A DNA stretch of 64,000 bases from Ipomoea triloba (taxonomy: Eukaryota; Streptophyta; Magnoliopsida; Solanales; Convolvulaceae): contig NC_044924.1 of NCBI RefSeq assembly GCF_003576645.1, positions 18,982,604 to 19,046,603 on the forward strand. Direction: 5' to 3'. A model generated the notes under the pieces. It searched no databases. It saw only the letters and a list, made by a program, of their open reading frames with translations, and was not told the origin of the DNA. The position numbers were made by a program, and so were the translations under genes. Positions 33,198 to 44,453 of this stretch are shown here, one piece after another (positions within the stretch are counted from its first letter, which is position 1; each line of letters opens with the position of its first letter).

Positions 33198-34113
33198 CCT
33201 TATGACCTCTTTTCCCACTCCCTTTCCAGGGAGGCGCGGTTGACCGAGTGCCGACTCCTCTTTCAGGAGTCTGGCCAAACCAAAGCGCCAACCTTATGAC
33301 TCCATTTTCCCACTACCTTTTTAGGGAGGCACGGTCGACCGAGTGCCGACTCCTTTTTCAGGACTCCGGCCAAACCAAAGCGCCAACATTATGACTCCTT
33401 TTTCCCACTCCCTTTTCAGGGAGGCACGGTTGACCGAATGCCTACTCATTTTTCAGGACTCCGGCCAAACCAAAGCACCAACCTTATGACTTCTTTTTCC
33501 CACTCCCTTTTCAGGGAGGCACGGTTGACCGAGTGTTGACTCCTTTTTCAGGAATCCGGTCAAACCAAAGCACCAACCTTATGACTTCTTTTACCCACTC
33601 CGTTTTTCAGGGAGGCACGGTTGACTGAGTGCTGACTCCTTTTTCAGGACTCTGGTCAAACCAAAGCACCAACCTTATGACTTCTTTTTCCCACTCCCTT
33701 TTCAGGGAGGCACGGTTGACCGAGTGCCGACTCCTTTTTCAAGACTCCGGCCAAACCAAAGCACCAACCTTATGACTTCTTTTTCCCACTCCCTTTTCAG
33801 GGAGGCACGGTTGACCGAGTGCCGACTCCTTTTTCAGGACTCCGGTCAAACCAAAGCACCAACCTTATAACTTCTTTTTCCCACTCCCTTTTCAAGGAGG
33901 CACGATTGACCAAGTGTCGAGTCCTTTTTCAGGACTCCGGCCAAACCAAAGCACCAACCTTATGACTTCTTTTTCCCACTCCCTTTTCAGGGAGGCACGG
34001 CTGGCCGAGTGCCGACTTCTTTTTCATGACTCCGGCCAAACCCAAGCACCAACCTTATGACTTCTTTTTCCCACTCCCTTTTTAGGGAGGCACGGCTGAC
34101 CGAGTGCCGACCC
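33198..34113. repeat. 95-bp tandem array (about 9.6 copies)
   Basis: Each unit contains TTCCCACTCCCTTTTCAGGG, GGCACGGTTGACCGAGTGCC and ACTCCGGCCAAACCAAAGC. Copies differ by a few substitutions. It separates the small and large antisense genes. Tandem arrays in the 3' untranslated part are common in Tat elements and can seed satellite DNA. It is not a CRISPR array, because there are no unique spacers. Confidence 0.95.
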
Positions 34114-34311
34114 CTTTAAAACTTCAGCCAACCCTTGCAATTCCCGCCTTAAACTCAAACGTCCGCTACTAAATGTCACCACCTTTTCCCTTTCGCACCG
34201 GTTACTATACCGAAGATAATAACTTCCCGCGTACGTTTCACGTCTTTTTGACGTCATTTCCTATCAATCTCACTTTCCACGTGTCATAATCTCCCTTCAT
34301 CTCACTTCGCC

Positions 34312-34319
34312 TATAAATA
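34312..34319 (+). promoter_or_regulatory. TATA box before the large Tat antisense gene
   Basis: TATAAATA in context CGCCTATAAATACCCC. It is followed by a C/T-rich leader of ~220 bp to the ATG at 34541. Confidence 0.6.
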
Positions 34320-34540
34320 CCCCCTTTCCACCGTTTTATTTTTACCCTTTTACTATTTTACTCTCTCTGGCGAACTTCACAGTGCTCTCATTTTCCGGCG
34401 CTACTCAACTTTCCCTCATTTTTTCCGTTCGTTCTCCGGGGACCCTCCGATCTACGCTTCTCACTCAGTCGCCCTTTCGAGTCGATCTCGTTCTTTCTAC
34501 TGGTGTCATTCAGGTTGGTTCCTTTTCCTCTTTTCTCCCC

Positions 34541-36154
34541 ATGTCTTCTTCTCCTAGCCGTGTTGGGGTTACTACAAACCCCAACGCTTCTACGTCTCTG
34601 AGGGCAACGGGGGAAGTTTCATCTTCTGCCCCCTTAAACCCTATGCCCATTCGGGCCGTCGCTGCTCTACCCCAAGGACTTCAAAAGGCTTCGGGTCTCT
34701 TTGAAGATATTGGACGCCCGACTGGGCTTCACTCCAAGATTTTAGCCCCTGAGCTGGAAGAGGCCCAGCATTTGTTGGGCCCAGCGGCCGAAATATACAT
34801 CCCGCGCGACCGCTATATTTTTGAGCCTCCTTCCGGTGGATATGTGGGAGCCCACCTCCAATCTATTCGTTACGGGTTTCGTATACCCGTAAGTCCATTT
34901 GCTTCCCTCTTCTTTCGTTACTTTGCTCTTTCCCCCGGTCAACTCCTTCCAAATTCTCACCGCCTCCTCACCTATTTCCAAACCATATGCACTAATTATG
35001 GCTTTGACCTGACCATGAACTTGTTCCTCCAATTCTATTTAGTTATTAGGGTTGGGACCACTTCCCCGAGTTTTATCCAAATTTCCCAACGGGGTGACCA
35101 CAAAACTTTTGACGGACTGGTCGACTCCCTCAAGAGGTGGAAGCCAGTCTTCCTCTTTGTGCGTTTGTCTCCTCACTACCATCCCTTTGATTTTCCTTTG
35201 ACCTGGGGGTCTTCCTTCTTTAAATGTCTCAAAAAGCCTCCACCTAGCAAAGATACGACCGACTCGGTCGAAGTTCTCTTGGACTTGGGCCTCCTCCAAG
35301 TCAATGAATGGTCGAACCTTGCAGCCCTCAAAGCGGCCAGCCTTTTGCATGAAGGGGCGGCTACCAAAGGTGACGAACCATTTCTTAGAGTTTCTTCCCA
35401 ATTTCTCCGCTATTTTCTTATCGTGTTTATTTGCAGGCGACGAACCAGAGCTAGTCCCGGAGGAGGAGGAAGAAGTAGAGGAAGAGGGTGAGGAAACGAG
35501 CGGAAAAGCTATCACAGACGACCCCAACGCTCTCCCCCTTTCTCAAGACGTGTCAAGCCGCCACGCCTTGCTGAAGGAGCGCACCAGGAGTCGCGCGTCC
35601 TCCTCCAACCCTATTGTTGTCAATGACTCACCCACTCGTTCTATTGAGCCTCCGCGCACTCGCCAGACTCGCCGAGTCCTGCCTCCACCTGCCACTAGTT
35701 CTGGCTCCAAGCATCCCGCTGATACTCCTTTAAAAGCCCCTCCTGCCAAAAAGGTAGCCCTTGGGCTTGAGGCCGATGCTGACGAAGGCATCGCTCAAGG
35801 TGCCTTCCCCGTGCATGACTGGCTGGACAAGGTGATTTTTCCTAAGGACGCGGCTTATTACGAGAGCTACTCCACCGAGAAAATATTTGAAGGCGTCTCT
35901 CGCTATTTGTACCGGGTTAGTAATCAGTCTGTACTCAAATTGTTTTCTCCTTGCTCATTTCAACTCATACTTCTTAACCCCTTTTTTGGTAACAGGCCCT
36001 GGCTGTCCAGTCCGAAATGCGAAGGAGGATGAAGCCTCTCATGGCGGACGCGGAGTTGGTGCCGACTCTCCAAGCTAATCATCAGAAAAGCATGAAGGAG
36101 GTGGATGATCTGGCATTTCGGGTGGGTCAACTGGAGTCGGAGCTGGAAGCCTAG
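34541..36154 (+). pseudogene. Large antisense gene of the Tat element (Transposase_28-like, three exons)
   Basis: Exons 34541-35369, 35437-35915 and 35996-36154 join through GT-AG introns (GGGCGGCTACCAAAG|gtgacg and TTTGCAG|GCGACG; CGG|gttag and aacag|GCC). Exon 1 contains YGFRIPVSPFASLFFRYFAL and SPGQLLPNSHRLLTYFQTIC, the pattern of the 'putative gypsy type transposon' (PF04195-like) domain. Exon 2 is acidic, then Arg/Pro-rich. Exon 3 starts a coiled coil (VDDLAFRVGQLESELEA) and meets TAG where Gln is likely. The remaining coiled coil is missing because the element is truncated at ~36205. A matching C-terminal piece is at 59446-59965. Confidence 0.7.
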
Positions 36155-36212
36155 AAGAAGAAGAATGCTGAAGCCGCGGATCTGGCCGTGGCCACTTATG
36201 TTTTCGTATACT

Positions 36213-36213
36213 A

Positions 36214-36254
<41 letters not shown>
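36213..36254. repeat. ATT trinucleotide microsatellite
   Basis: About 14 ATT units at the truncation edge of the Tat element. Confidence 0.95.
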
Positions 36255-36255
<1 letters not shown>

Positions 36256-38046
36256 TAGTATTTTCGCCCTGTGCGATGCACGGAATGGATTTTTTATAAT
36301 ATATAAAAAATCCTTGAGTTTAAACATGTCTTTGGAAAAATCAGAGAATCATCTTAATCCGTAACGCTAATCAAAGTGTCATTATTCATTTTCATAATGT
36401 ACTTTTTCTCGCACGACTTAAACTTCATGCGAGAGGTTTGCACAACAAAATTGTGATTATTATAGATTTTCCCCTTGAAGAGTTTGTTGAGTTGTTTGAC
36501 AAATTCTTTAGAAATTTGTAAATGGATACAAATTCCCATAAGGAATCACCCATAAATATTAATATTAATATTAATTAATAAATAAATATTATAAATTTTA
36601 TATCCTTTTCTATCATGAATATACTAAAAAATAGTAATAATTCATTATGTGATTATATTCTGTGGATAACAAATTCATTATGTGATTATATTCTATGATG
36701 TATATTGAAGTTTGATTGTCTAATATACAACAAATAACATAAAGTAAAAATTCAGTATTCTAAAATAAACCATTTAACCAATATATGATGAGTATGAGTC
36801 TAAATTATAGTATAAGTCAAAACTATAGTATTAATTCAATATTAATAAATAAATAATATAAATTTATATTCTATGAGTGAAAAATTCATTTTGTGATTAT
36901 ATTTTATGGATAACAAATCCATTCTGTGATTAAATTTTGTGATGTATATTGAAGTATGATTGTCTAACATACAACATAAATTCAGTATTCTGAAATAAAA
37001 CATTCAACCAATATAGTATGAATATGAGTCAAAATTATAGTATGAGTTTAAACTATAGTATTAATCCAATATCACAAAAATTCAATGCTGTAAAAAAAAA
37101 GTGTATAAATGCAATATGTATCTTGGAGTCATGGAATAAGCATGTTAGTGTTTGTTGGTTGATGGCAACACGTTGATATTCCTTGGCCAAATAACAACGC
37201 ATCAACCAGAGCCTTATGAGCTTTTCCTTGTCCGAAGGGATAGGTTAGAGGCAGAGACGTAATTTGACTCCATTACTAAGCAATAAAGAGAAAGATGAGA
37301 AAATTGCAGAGAACAATAGCAAAATGTATAATGGTAGAATATCAGTCAATTAGTTATCCTTTTATATATTCCGCCAATTAGTAATATCATATTCATTTTC
37401 AATCTTTTTCTTTTCAGTCAATTAAAATATGAGATGCAGTGATATATTTACCTAATTTCCGTTCCATTTTTAATTGATGATGTAGAATATTATTATTGAA
37501 ATATTTTCGTTTCATTTTTAATTTCCGTTCCTTTTTTAATTTACCTTTAATATTGTTTAAAATATGCTTTTACTATTGATGATGTAGAATATTGTTATTG
37601 AAATATTTCCATTCCTTTTTTAATTAAAATGCAACGATTTGACCATTTCCCTTTTTCATTTTAGTCAATTATGGATATTTTTTATTTGCAGTCAATTATT
37701 AATATTCATTTCCTTTTATATATTTAGTTAATTAGTAATATCAGATTAATTAACAAAAAAGAACACACCAGCAACGCCCCTATCACTCACAAGATCCTCC
37801 AGAATATGAACTGGAAACTGTACAAACTCAATCCAGTCACAGCCGCGGCTGATCGCTACCTTTGCTAAAGCATCAACTATCACATTATCCTCCCTGTGAC
37901 AGTAAGAGATATGCATCATCCAATTCTCTTTCTTTTATTATAAATATTAATATAATACTTTATATTTAATTATATAAGTTTAGAGTGTGCATCGCACGAG
38001 ATAATATATAGTTTTTCTTTATAGGAAGAGTTTGAAAACACATTAA
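36255..38046 (-). mobile_element. Probable non-autonomous Helitron remnant and AT-rich DNA
   Basis: At 36255-36290 the minus strand reads CCGTGCATCGCACAGGGCG then AAAATACTAG|T. This is a GC hairpin followed by CTAG and T, a typical plant Helitron 3' end. A similar hairpin core (GTGCATCGCAC) recurs at ~37988. Between them lie degenerate direct repeats (CATTATGTGATTATATTCT, 36630-36910) and a LINE scrap. The 5' end is not defined. Confidence 0.45.
37760..37925 (-). pseudogene. LINE RNase H fragment
   Basis: A minus-strand frame reads SYCHREDNVIVDALAKVAIS, the C-terminal RNase H block (HREGN..ADALAK) of plant L1-type retrotransposons or derived RNase H-like proteins. Only ~50 residues remain. 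Confidence 0.6.
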
Positions 38047-38347
38047 GGGTGCGTTTGGTTCGCACATGGGAATCGGAATCGGAATTGGTATCAAATACTT
38101 GGTAAGGGTAATGGGTTTTGGTGAAAGTATTTAGCATGTTTGGTAGTTGGGTGGAATGGGAATGATTATTAATAGTTGGGGAAGAAATGATGAAGGAAGA
38201 TGAAACCCTTATTTAATAAGGGTATGGGTTTTGCCATTAATGGGGTATTCCAAACCCATAGTAGCATTCACAAAACCTATCAACCAAACACTAACAATCA
38301 CTTTGATACCCATACCTTATGCCTAAACCCCCCAACCAAACACACCC
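38047..38347. mobile_element. Tourist/PIF-Harbinger-like MITE
   Basis: 301 bp with inverted ends GGGTGCGTTTGGTT and AACCAAACACACCC and a 3-bp duplication TAA on each side. The ORF over it is spurious. Confidence 0.85.
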
Positions 38348-38350
38348 TAA

Positions 38351-38668
38351 GTGTCATGAATACTTATGATAATGACAAACGTAGCCTAAAAAGATAGGAC
38401 TAGTTTTGAGGATAATAGCCCTAACACTCAAGGCTTGGGACACCAGCTAACAATTTGGGTCTTGGTCAATAGCAAGCTCCACGAAGCTAAGTCATGCATG
38501 CCTGAATGACAAGAAGGTTAGCCAATTGACCCGGGTCGATTGGGCTGACCAACCTTCCTAACCGTAATGGAGACACCTGGAACTTGTTACAACTTCCGTA
38601 GATTTCTAGTCGGCTTACCTAAATCTCAAGACAAATAACTTTAAGGCACATATAATGGTCTTCAGTCC
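38351..38668. other. Intergenic, nothing recognised
   Basis: Unique-looking non-coding DNA between the MITE and the foldback element. Confidence 0.5.
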
Positions 38669-38973
38669 TTATACCGTGGACCATGATCATGGGATGATAC
38701 TGTAGTTGTATTGTACTGATACTGTAGTTGTGTTGAATTGATACTGTAGTTGTATTGAAAGGAAATTACAGTTGTGCGGAACATAGGCCGTTTCATCTGT
38801 CTGGAATTGCAGTTGTGTTGAACGGATATTGCAGTTGTGTTGAACTGATACTGCAGTTGTGTTGACGGATGAAACGGCCTCTGTTCTGCGCAACTGCAGT
38901 TTTCTTTCAACACAACTGCAGTATCAGTTCAATACAACTGCAGTATCAGCCATGACCATAGTCCATAGTATAA
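38669..38973. mobile_element. Foldback element with internal GATACTGTAGTTGTGTTGAA-like repeats
   Basis: A ~305-bp near-perfect inverted repeat. The left arm begins TTATACCGTGGACCATG and the right arm (reverse complement) TTATACTATGGACTATGG. Each arm carries two to three tandem copies of a ~21-bp CTGTAGTTGTGTTGA motif and GGCCGTTTCATC. The class is not certain (MITE-like); ORFs here are artefacts of the repeats. Confidence 0.75.
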
Positions 38974-39029
38974 TTTACGAACGATCTTTGTATAATAGAA
39001 TAACGACTGCTATCTCTTTGTGAGGGAGA

Positions 39030-39145
39030 ATTTCGGGAGAACCCGGGTTCGATTCCCACAAGTGACGATTCCTCCTAAGCCAGCTCCTGTGCCTTCCGGA
39101 GCAAATGTGAGTGGACCCGGACCATTTTTTTTATATCATAAGGAA
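39030..39145 (+). mobile_element. Possible truncated tRNA-derived SINE
   Basis: Contains a pol III B-box-like GGTTCGATTCC at 39047 followed by a non-coding tail (GCCTTCCGGAGCAAATGTGA). The A box is not recognisable, so the 5' part is missing or degraded. Confidence 0.35.
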
Positions 39146-39779
39146 AGGGGAGACCCATAGTACATATTAAAACCCGGACCATTAAACGAACAGAGAAATA
39201 CCCAATGAATTTACCCAAAAAAAAAAAATAATAACTACAGCTAAGTGATTCTATAAATATCACATTGTATTCTCCTAAAAAGATGTTCGAACTTTTCTAA
39301 TTTAAATATACTTTATTCTTGTAGTCTTGAGTTATAAAGAATTCTTTTTACTCCAATACTTTGTTTATTATTAATTGCTTCCTTGATGAGCCATTAGTCC
39401 CATTACTTTGTTTATTATTTATTGTTTTGATGAGCCAATAATCGATGTAGGCATTGATTTGCACCGACCTACTCAATTTATTTTGGTGATTCTGATTGTC
39501 GAAGCAAATAAATTTATCTTCAAGCTAAATCCAATTCATATTCAATGATTCTTGAATTTCTAGGTTCAAATGCTTAAGTTATTTCCAACTCTCTCTTCCT
39601 AGTTCCTAATACTATAACTCAACTGAACACAGAGGCTAGACATTTACTTGTTATAGCAATTGATGCAAAATTAAATTTGCAAATGTGAAGTATTAAATTA
39701 ATAAAATGATACAAAATCAATTATATATTAATGAGGCCATAGGACCCTGGGCTGGGGTATCACATACAAGAAGGTAGAG
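39146..39779. other. AT-rich intergenic DNA
   Basis: No gene or clear repeat structure seen, apart from a short duplicated CTTTGTTTATTATT segment near 39360-39420. Confidence 0.5.
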
Positions 39780-40070
39780 GCCCTATTTGTTAAATAAATC
39801 AGCCTATCAGCCAATTTTAGCTTATTTGATCACTATTAGTTGTTTGGATAATAAGCTTTTTGTAACTCTAAAATACTAAAATTCAAAAGGCTACTCAAAG
39901 TAGCATTTTCAATTAGCTTTTTAAGAAAAAAAAAATTATACCAAACAGCTATCAGCTAACAGCCAACCCAATCAGCCAACTTTTTACAATCAGCTAATGT
40001 TATTAACAAATCATACCTTCTAACCCAAACAACCAACCTAATCAGCCAACAACCATTTACCAAACAGGGC
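39780..40070. mobile_element. hAT-like MITE
   Basis: 291 bp with inverted ends GCCCTATTTGTTAAAT and GCCCTGTTTGGTAAAT (right end read inward) and internal AATCAGCCAAC repeats. The target duplication is unclear. Confidence 0.65.
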
Positions 40071-40911
40071 AGAATGTTCTATTTATTTTTGTGTGGAGAT
40101 CGTTGACATTCAGTCACATTTGTCAACCATCCAAAAGGTCTTCAGCAATATATAAGGCACCACTGCTTCCCCTTAAAGACCATTACTTGGATCATAATAA
40201 CCTCCCTAGCTTGATGATTTTTGATCCTAACATCTAACCCATAACACCAGGATTTGATTCCTAACAACTGTATTATTATTCCTAGTCCACTATTTGAGCT
40301 ATAACTTGAATTATTTATTTATTATTTGGACCGTCATTTTGAGCTAGATCAATAATACTATTACTTTCCTTCGTACCCCTGTTCTGTACTTTCATACCCG
40401 ATTTATGGTGGACCCGATCTCAACAAAACCATCATATATTATCATAATAATTAAAAAACAGAACACCCACACACATAGCCTTCATTAAAATTCTATAGAC
40501 ACTGCATTCAAATGGTTAATAGAATAATACATAAGAAATTCATCTGAAGTCTATAATACAGAATATCAAGAGGAAAAAAAAAAAAGAAGAAAAGAAATTC
40601 ATCCCAAAACATAAATAAAATTCTTTATTGTGTCCACAAATGAATCTCCTATGCACAAATAAAATACCATACATCATTCAACAAATTCTTCTATACAATC
40701 TTGCTAAATATTGAAGTGTACTTGCATTCAAGTATTTCCTCAAGTAACTTACTTCTTAATATTCTTCTGTGCAGCTCATACATCTAAAAATCAACAGAAA
40801 AGAGCCACCTTCCTGAATGCAATTTGCTGCTTCCTGGAACACAATCCCCCATCAGCATGTGGCATAAAAACCTGCTCCGTTTGGCATACATGAGCATATG
40901 TTTCTACACAG
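40071..40911. other. Intergenic and 3' untranslated region of the kinase gene
   Basis: Non-coding AT-rich DNA downstream of the kinase stop at 40912. The last few hundred bases before it are probably 3' UTR. Confidence 0.5.
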
Positions 40912-43356
40912 TTAACAGATATTTGGATCTGATAAATCCTTGCGGATGCTCCAAAGAATCTCCGTGCACTTCCTCATTGCAGGCCGGCTATGTCTGTGAG
41001 GAGCCAAGCATAGTAAAGCTAATTCAAGAATTCTTTCTGCAATCATACTATTTGCAGCAGATCTTTCCAGTCTTGGATCCAGAATTAAAATTGCATCTCC
41101 TTCAGTGAATTTTTTCACAGCCTGCATATGAACCAATTTTTAGTTCCAAGAACATAATAGTTCTATAACTTTTCTTCCTAAATAGTTTATAGCCAGCATA
41201 GAGCATGCTTAAAAATCAAAATAAGGGAAACAAGGAATACATTCTCTGCAGAATGGTTGAACTTTAAGCTTTACTTGCTAGCACAAACAATTTTGCTGTC
41301 ATGAACTTTATATTATTAGATTAGAAGAACAGAATCATACCCATCTAGCAGTTATACGCTCTTTGAGTTCTCGTGTAGGCTCAATGGGACGCCTGCCTGT
41401 GACAAGCTCGACAAGCAATACACCAAATGAGTAGACATCACTCTTCTCAGTAAGCTGATAGGTTCTGAGATATTCTGGGTCCAAGTAGCCAGCAGTTCCT
41501 TTAACTTGGGTAGAAACATGTGTGGCTCCAGACTCGCTATCAGCTGCCAGCCTTGCGAAACCAAAGTCAGCCACCTTAGCTCGGAGGTGTTCAGTTAGGA
41601 GAATATTAGAAGACTTGATGTCTCTATGGATAATTGGGTGATCTGCATGAAAAACAACCCATTCTCTGAAAAGGTGTCACTTAAACTGAAACCTGCAAGA
41701 TACTCGGGTACCCCAGTTTATACCTGTGTATGTATGTAGGTATGTGATTGCGTGGGCAACATCTATTGCAATGTCCAGTCTCTTGGGAAGATTTAGAACA
41801 TTTCCATTGATACCTAGATCATTTAATGTAATCAAAGGCAAGCAGTGAAATAAGTTGAAAATCTGAAAACAAAAATTATGAGAGGTTCAGAGAGAACTCA
41901 CAGTCCAAGTGTTCCCTAAGAGTCCCATTTGAGACGTACTCAACAACAACAATCCTTTCCTCTCCATGTTCCAAGAACCCATAAAACTTGACTAAATTTA
42001 GATGCTCTACTTTTGCCAGGGTTTGGACCTCACTTTGAAATTCAGTTCCTAAATGCTTATCATAAACAGACTGCAGTAAAGCCAATTTAGGTGCTTAGGA
42101 CATTTCTTCTGCAATATGTTTTATGATAAAAACTGTGATTAATTGAACCTCCACCTTCTTGGCACGCTTGACTGCAACAAGAGTTCCATCTCCAAGGCGA
42201 CCCTTGTAGACGGTCCCAAAACCACCTTGTCCAATTTTCAGGCTCAAGGAAAAGTTTTTTGTAGCTTTAATGATTTCTTCGATAGTAAATTTCACACTTC
42301 CAGGCTCTTTCATGTGGGTTGAATTGTTTGGATGAGCACAAATGTTCTGATTCGAATTACGTCTCCTCTCACTGCCAGTGCCTGAATAAACTAGAAATTC
42401 CCAAATGTACAATTAATTCAGCCTTATGGAATACAAAACAATTCATCTCAGTCATCCAATTTTTCATTGAATACTCTTAACTCAACCAGATTTCCCATCA
42501 CTGAGAATACAAGCCACGAAGCCAATAGCAAAAACGCTAATGTCAGAAAAGAAGTAAAATCAAAAGGGACAAATAACTTGAAAACAAAAGCAAGAGGCCA
42601 AGAGAACACCATAGAAAAATGCCAAAAGTTAAAGATCCGTACTAATTCTCGCTATTATAATATTTGTATTCTCAGCAAGAAATATTTTTAAATATTATGA
42701 ATCTATCTATACATTATCAAAAAGCTTTTTGAAGTTCAGATAAGAACTTGATTATCTATGCGAACTCCCCCTGTATAAACAATGTTCTAACTCTAGAACA
42801 TCATCAAGGCATTGCATCAAATTACTGGCAGATCTTGAGAAATTTATTGTTTTGCGCAACAGAATAATGATCAAACTAGAGCGGGAAATCAGAACGAATA
42901 GCCTTAATACATGTATAACATCATGAGCGAGAGAGATCATAACAATCGCGAATCTCCAAAATTAGCTTTTCTCCGAAGAAAAGCTATGAATAGTGAAACT
43001 CAACAGCACGGCACAGATTAAACTCGTTCCCTTTCGTGTAAGCGGTAAGTATGTATACGTATTACGGAGTATATGTGTATGTATACTAATGCGAGTGGAG
43101 ATTATTTACCAGAGGGAGGTTTGAAGGAGTCGGAATCATCAAAATGAGTGGAGTCCTTCGAATCTGGAGGAGCAAAACAAGCTGCGAAAGCTCCGGCGAC
43201 GGTCCGAGCGGCAACTTTGACCGGGTTGCCAGCAGAGGTGGTTGACCTGTGGGAGGATGAGGATGAAGAGTAGCTGGGAGATTGGGAGAAGCGGTCCGGC
43301 GTACGACGGCCGACAGATCCGGAGCTGGAGCTCGGGTTCCGCCTGCTCCGATTCAT
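40912..43356 (-). CDS. CRCK2: Calmodulin-binding receptor-like cytoplasmic kinase, CRCK2-like, six exons
   Basis: Intact gene. Exons 43356-43110, 42381-42155, 42070-41902, 41813-41724, 41642-41341 and 41121-40912 all have GT-AG borders and sum to 1245 nt (414 aa plus stop). The N-terminus is a Ser-rich tail without signal peptide or membrane segment. The kinase domain starts ~residue 115: [11 protein letters not shown] (ATP loop), AVKRAKK (Lys), [11 protein letters not shown] (catalytic loop), DFGFARLA (Mg binding) and [10 protein letters not shown] (activation segment). Blocks such as [22 protein letters not shown] are characteristic of the CRCK family, Ser/Thr kinases that bind Ca2+/calmodulin and act in stress and immune signalling. 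CRCK1/2 rather than CRCK3 is judged from length and N-terminus. Confidence 0.93.
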
Positions 43357-43721
43357 CGGCGAGAGAGAGCAGAGTTGACGTGTAATGGAGGGTACGCACT
43401 ACGCAGTAGCCGTAAAATGTTTCGAGTTTTCAACGAGAGCAGCCAAGTTTGATAACATTCTGTACGGCCAATTGGGCTAACGTGCGCCTGCTTTGGTCGG
43501 TAGTCGTTTTAATGCGTCAGAGCAACTTGCCCAATGCCCCGTCTTAATGATAGAGACAAATTTTACTTTTAATCATTTTTTTTGATTAATTCACCATGTC
43601 TTTTTCTGTCCGTTTGTATTCGTTTCGAGAGGTACGGGAGCTGGCCCAAGGAAAATTGTTACTTGTGAGAGCTCACTTGTCACTTGAGCTACCTCATTGG
43701 GTTAATTTGTCTTTTAATCAT
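43357..43721 (-). promoter_or_regulatory. 5' UTR and upstream region of the kinase gene
   Basis: Only ~365 bp separates the kinase ATG from the Tat LTR start at 43722, so most of the promoter beyond this is retrotransposon. I see no clear TATA box. Confidence 0.45.
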
Positions 43722-44378
43722 TGATGGGGGATAGACTAAGGCTCGGCATTAGGAGCTCGGCGTAGAAAAGAAGGGACGATTGATGAAGAGGGAAAGAGGA
43801 CTCAGAGGAAGGTATGACAGTGCGGTGTAGGTCAGTCGATGATCGGTTGATCGGTTGAGGGATCGTTGAAGAGGTGACAAGGCAACTGAGGATCTTAGGC
43901 TCAGAGTGATTGAACATTGCTATTGAAACAATTAACTACCATGGAAGAAAGGGCGAGCTAAGGAGTGAAGGGGAGATGAATTGGCCCAGACCGACCTAGA
44001 AGCAGGCCGAGGCATGGAAGGCGGTGCAAGGAAGGTGGTGTAAGAAATGCGGTCATAAGAGTTTCCTAAAAGGGCCGGGTGGCGAAAGGAAGGCCGAGAT
44101 AGGTTAGGAAAGTGCCTAAATGTAATAAGTAAAGATTTCCTAAAGTAGTTTAAAAGTTTCCTAAAGGAGAAATCTCTATTAGCTTGTATAAATAGGGGTT
44201 CTAAGCCTTGAGAGGGGCATGAGCAATTTTTCCACACGCATAAGCCATTCATTGTACTCAAAGGCAATCTATAATACAAAGAGGACTGAGAAGTCAGTCT
44301 AGTCTTACGGTCGTGTTTGTCGATTTTCCGGTGGTGTTGGCCTGCTGTTCGACTATTCCGTGGGAGATAAAACCAACA
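43722..44378 (+). repeat. 5' LTR of the Tat element
   Basis: 657 bp from TGATGGGGGATAG to AAAACCAACA. TATAAATA at 44187-44194 is the likely promoter. The start is supported by similarity to the inverse LTR at 31588-32275. Confidence 0.75.
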
Positions 44379-44396
44379 TTGGCGTCATCCGTGGAG
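44379..44396 (+). promoter_or_regulatory. Tat primer binding site
   Basis: TTGGCGTCATCCGTGG directly follows the LTR end. It resembles the TGGCGCCGTCTGTGG type used by Tat elements. Confidence 0.7.
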
Positions 44397-44453
44397 ATCG
44401 AACAAAAGGTTGTGTGGTCTCTAACTGACTGAGAAGGTTGGAAGTACATAGCA

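Larger units (their letters stand above)
31588..36205 (-). mobile_element. Tat-lineage Ty3/gypsy element, 3' half only
   Basis: Minus-strand element truncated on the right. From the left: 3' LTR (31588-32275), a small antisense gene, a 95-bp tandem array, then a larger antisense gene cut off near 36205. Gag and pol are missing. The LTR matches that of the Tat element at 43722 in inverse orientation at both ends. Extra antisense ORFs 3' of pol are a known trait of Tat elements. An ATT microsatellite and a Helitron end lie at the broken edge. Confidence 0.75.

Noticed and set aside
33198..34113. CRISPR-like regular repeats
   Set aside because: Head-to-tail 95-bp units with no unique spacers, in a plant retrotransposon.
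35039..35527. 162-residue minus-strand ORF
   Set aside because: Shadow of the spliced plus-strand antisense gene, which has domain similarity and splice sites.
38662..38913. Two overlapping minus-strand ORFs with NTTAVS/STQLQ repeats
   Set aside because: Translation of the tandem repeats in a foldback element.
39030..39070. tRNA gene
   Set aside because: Only a B-box-like GGTTCGATTCC; no A box, acceptor stem or anticodon arm.
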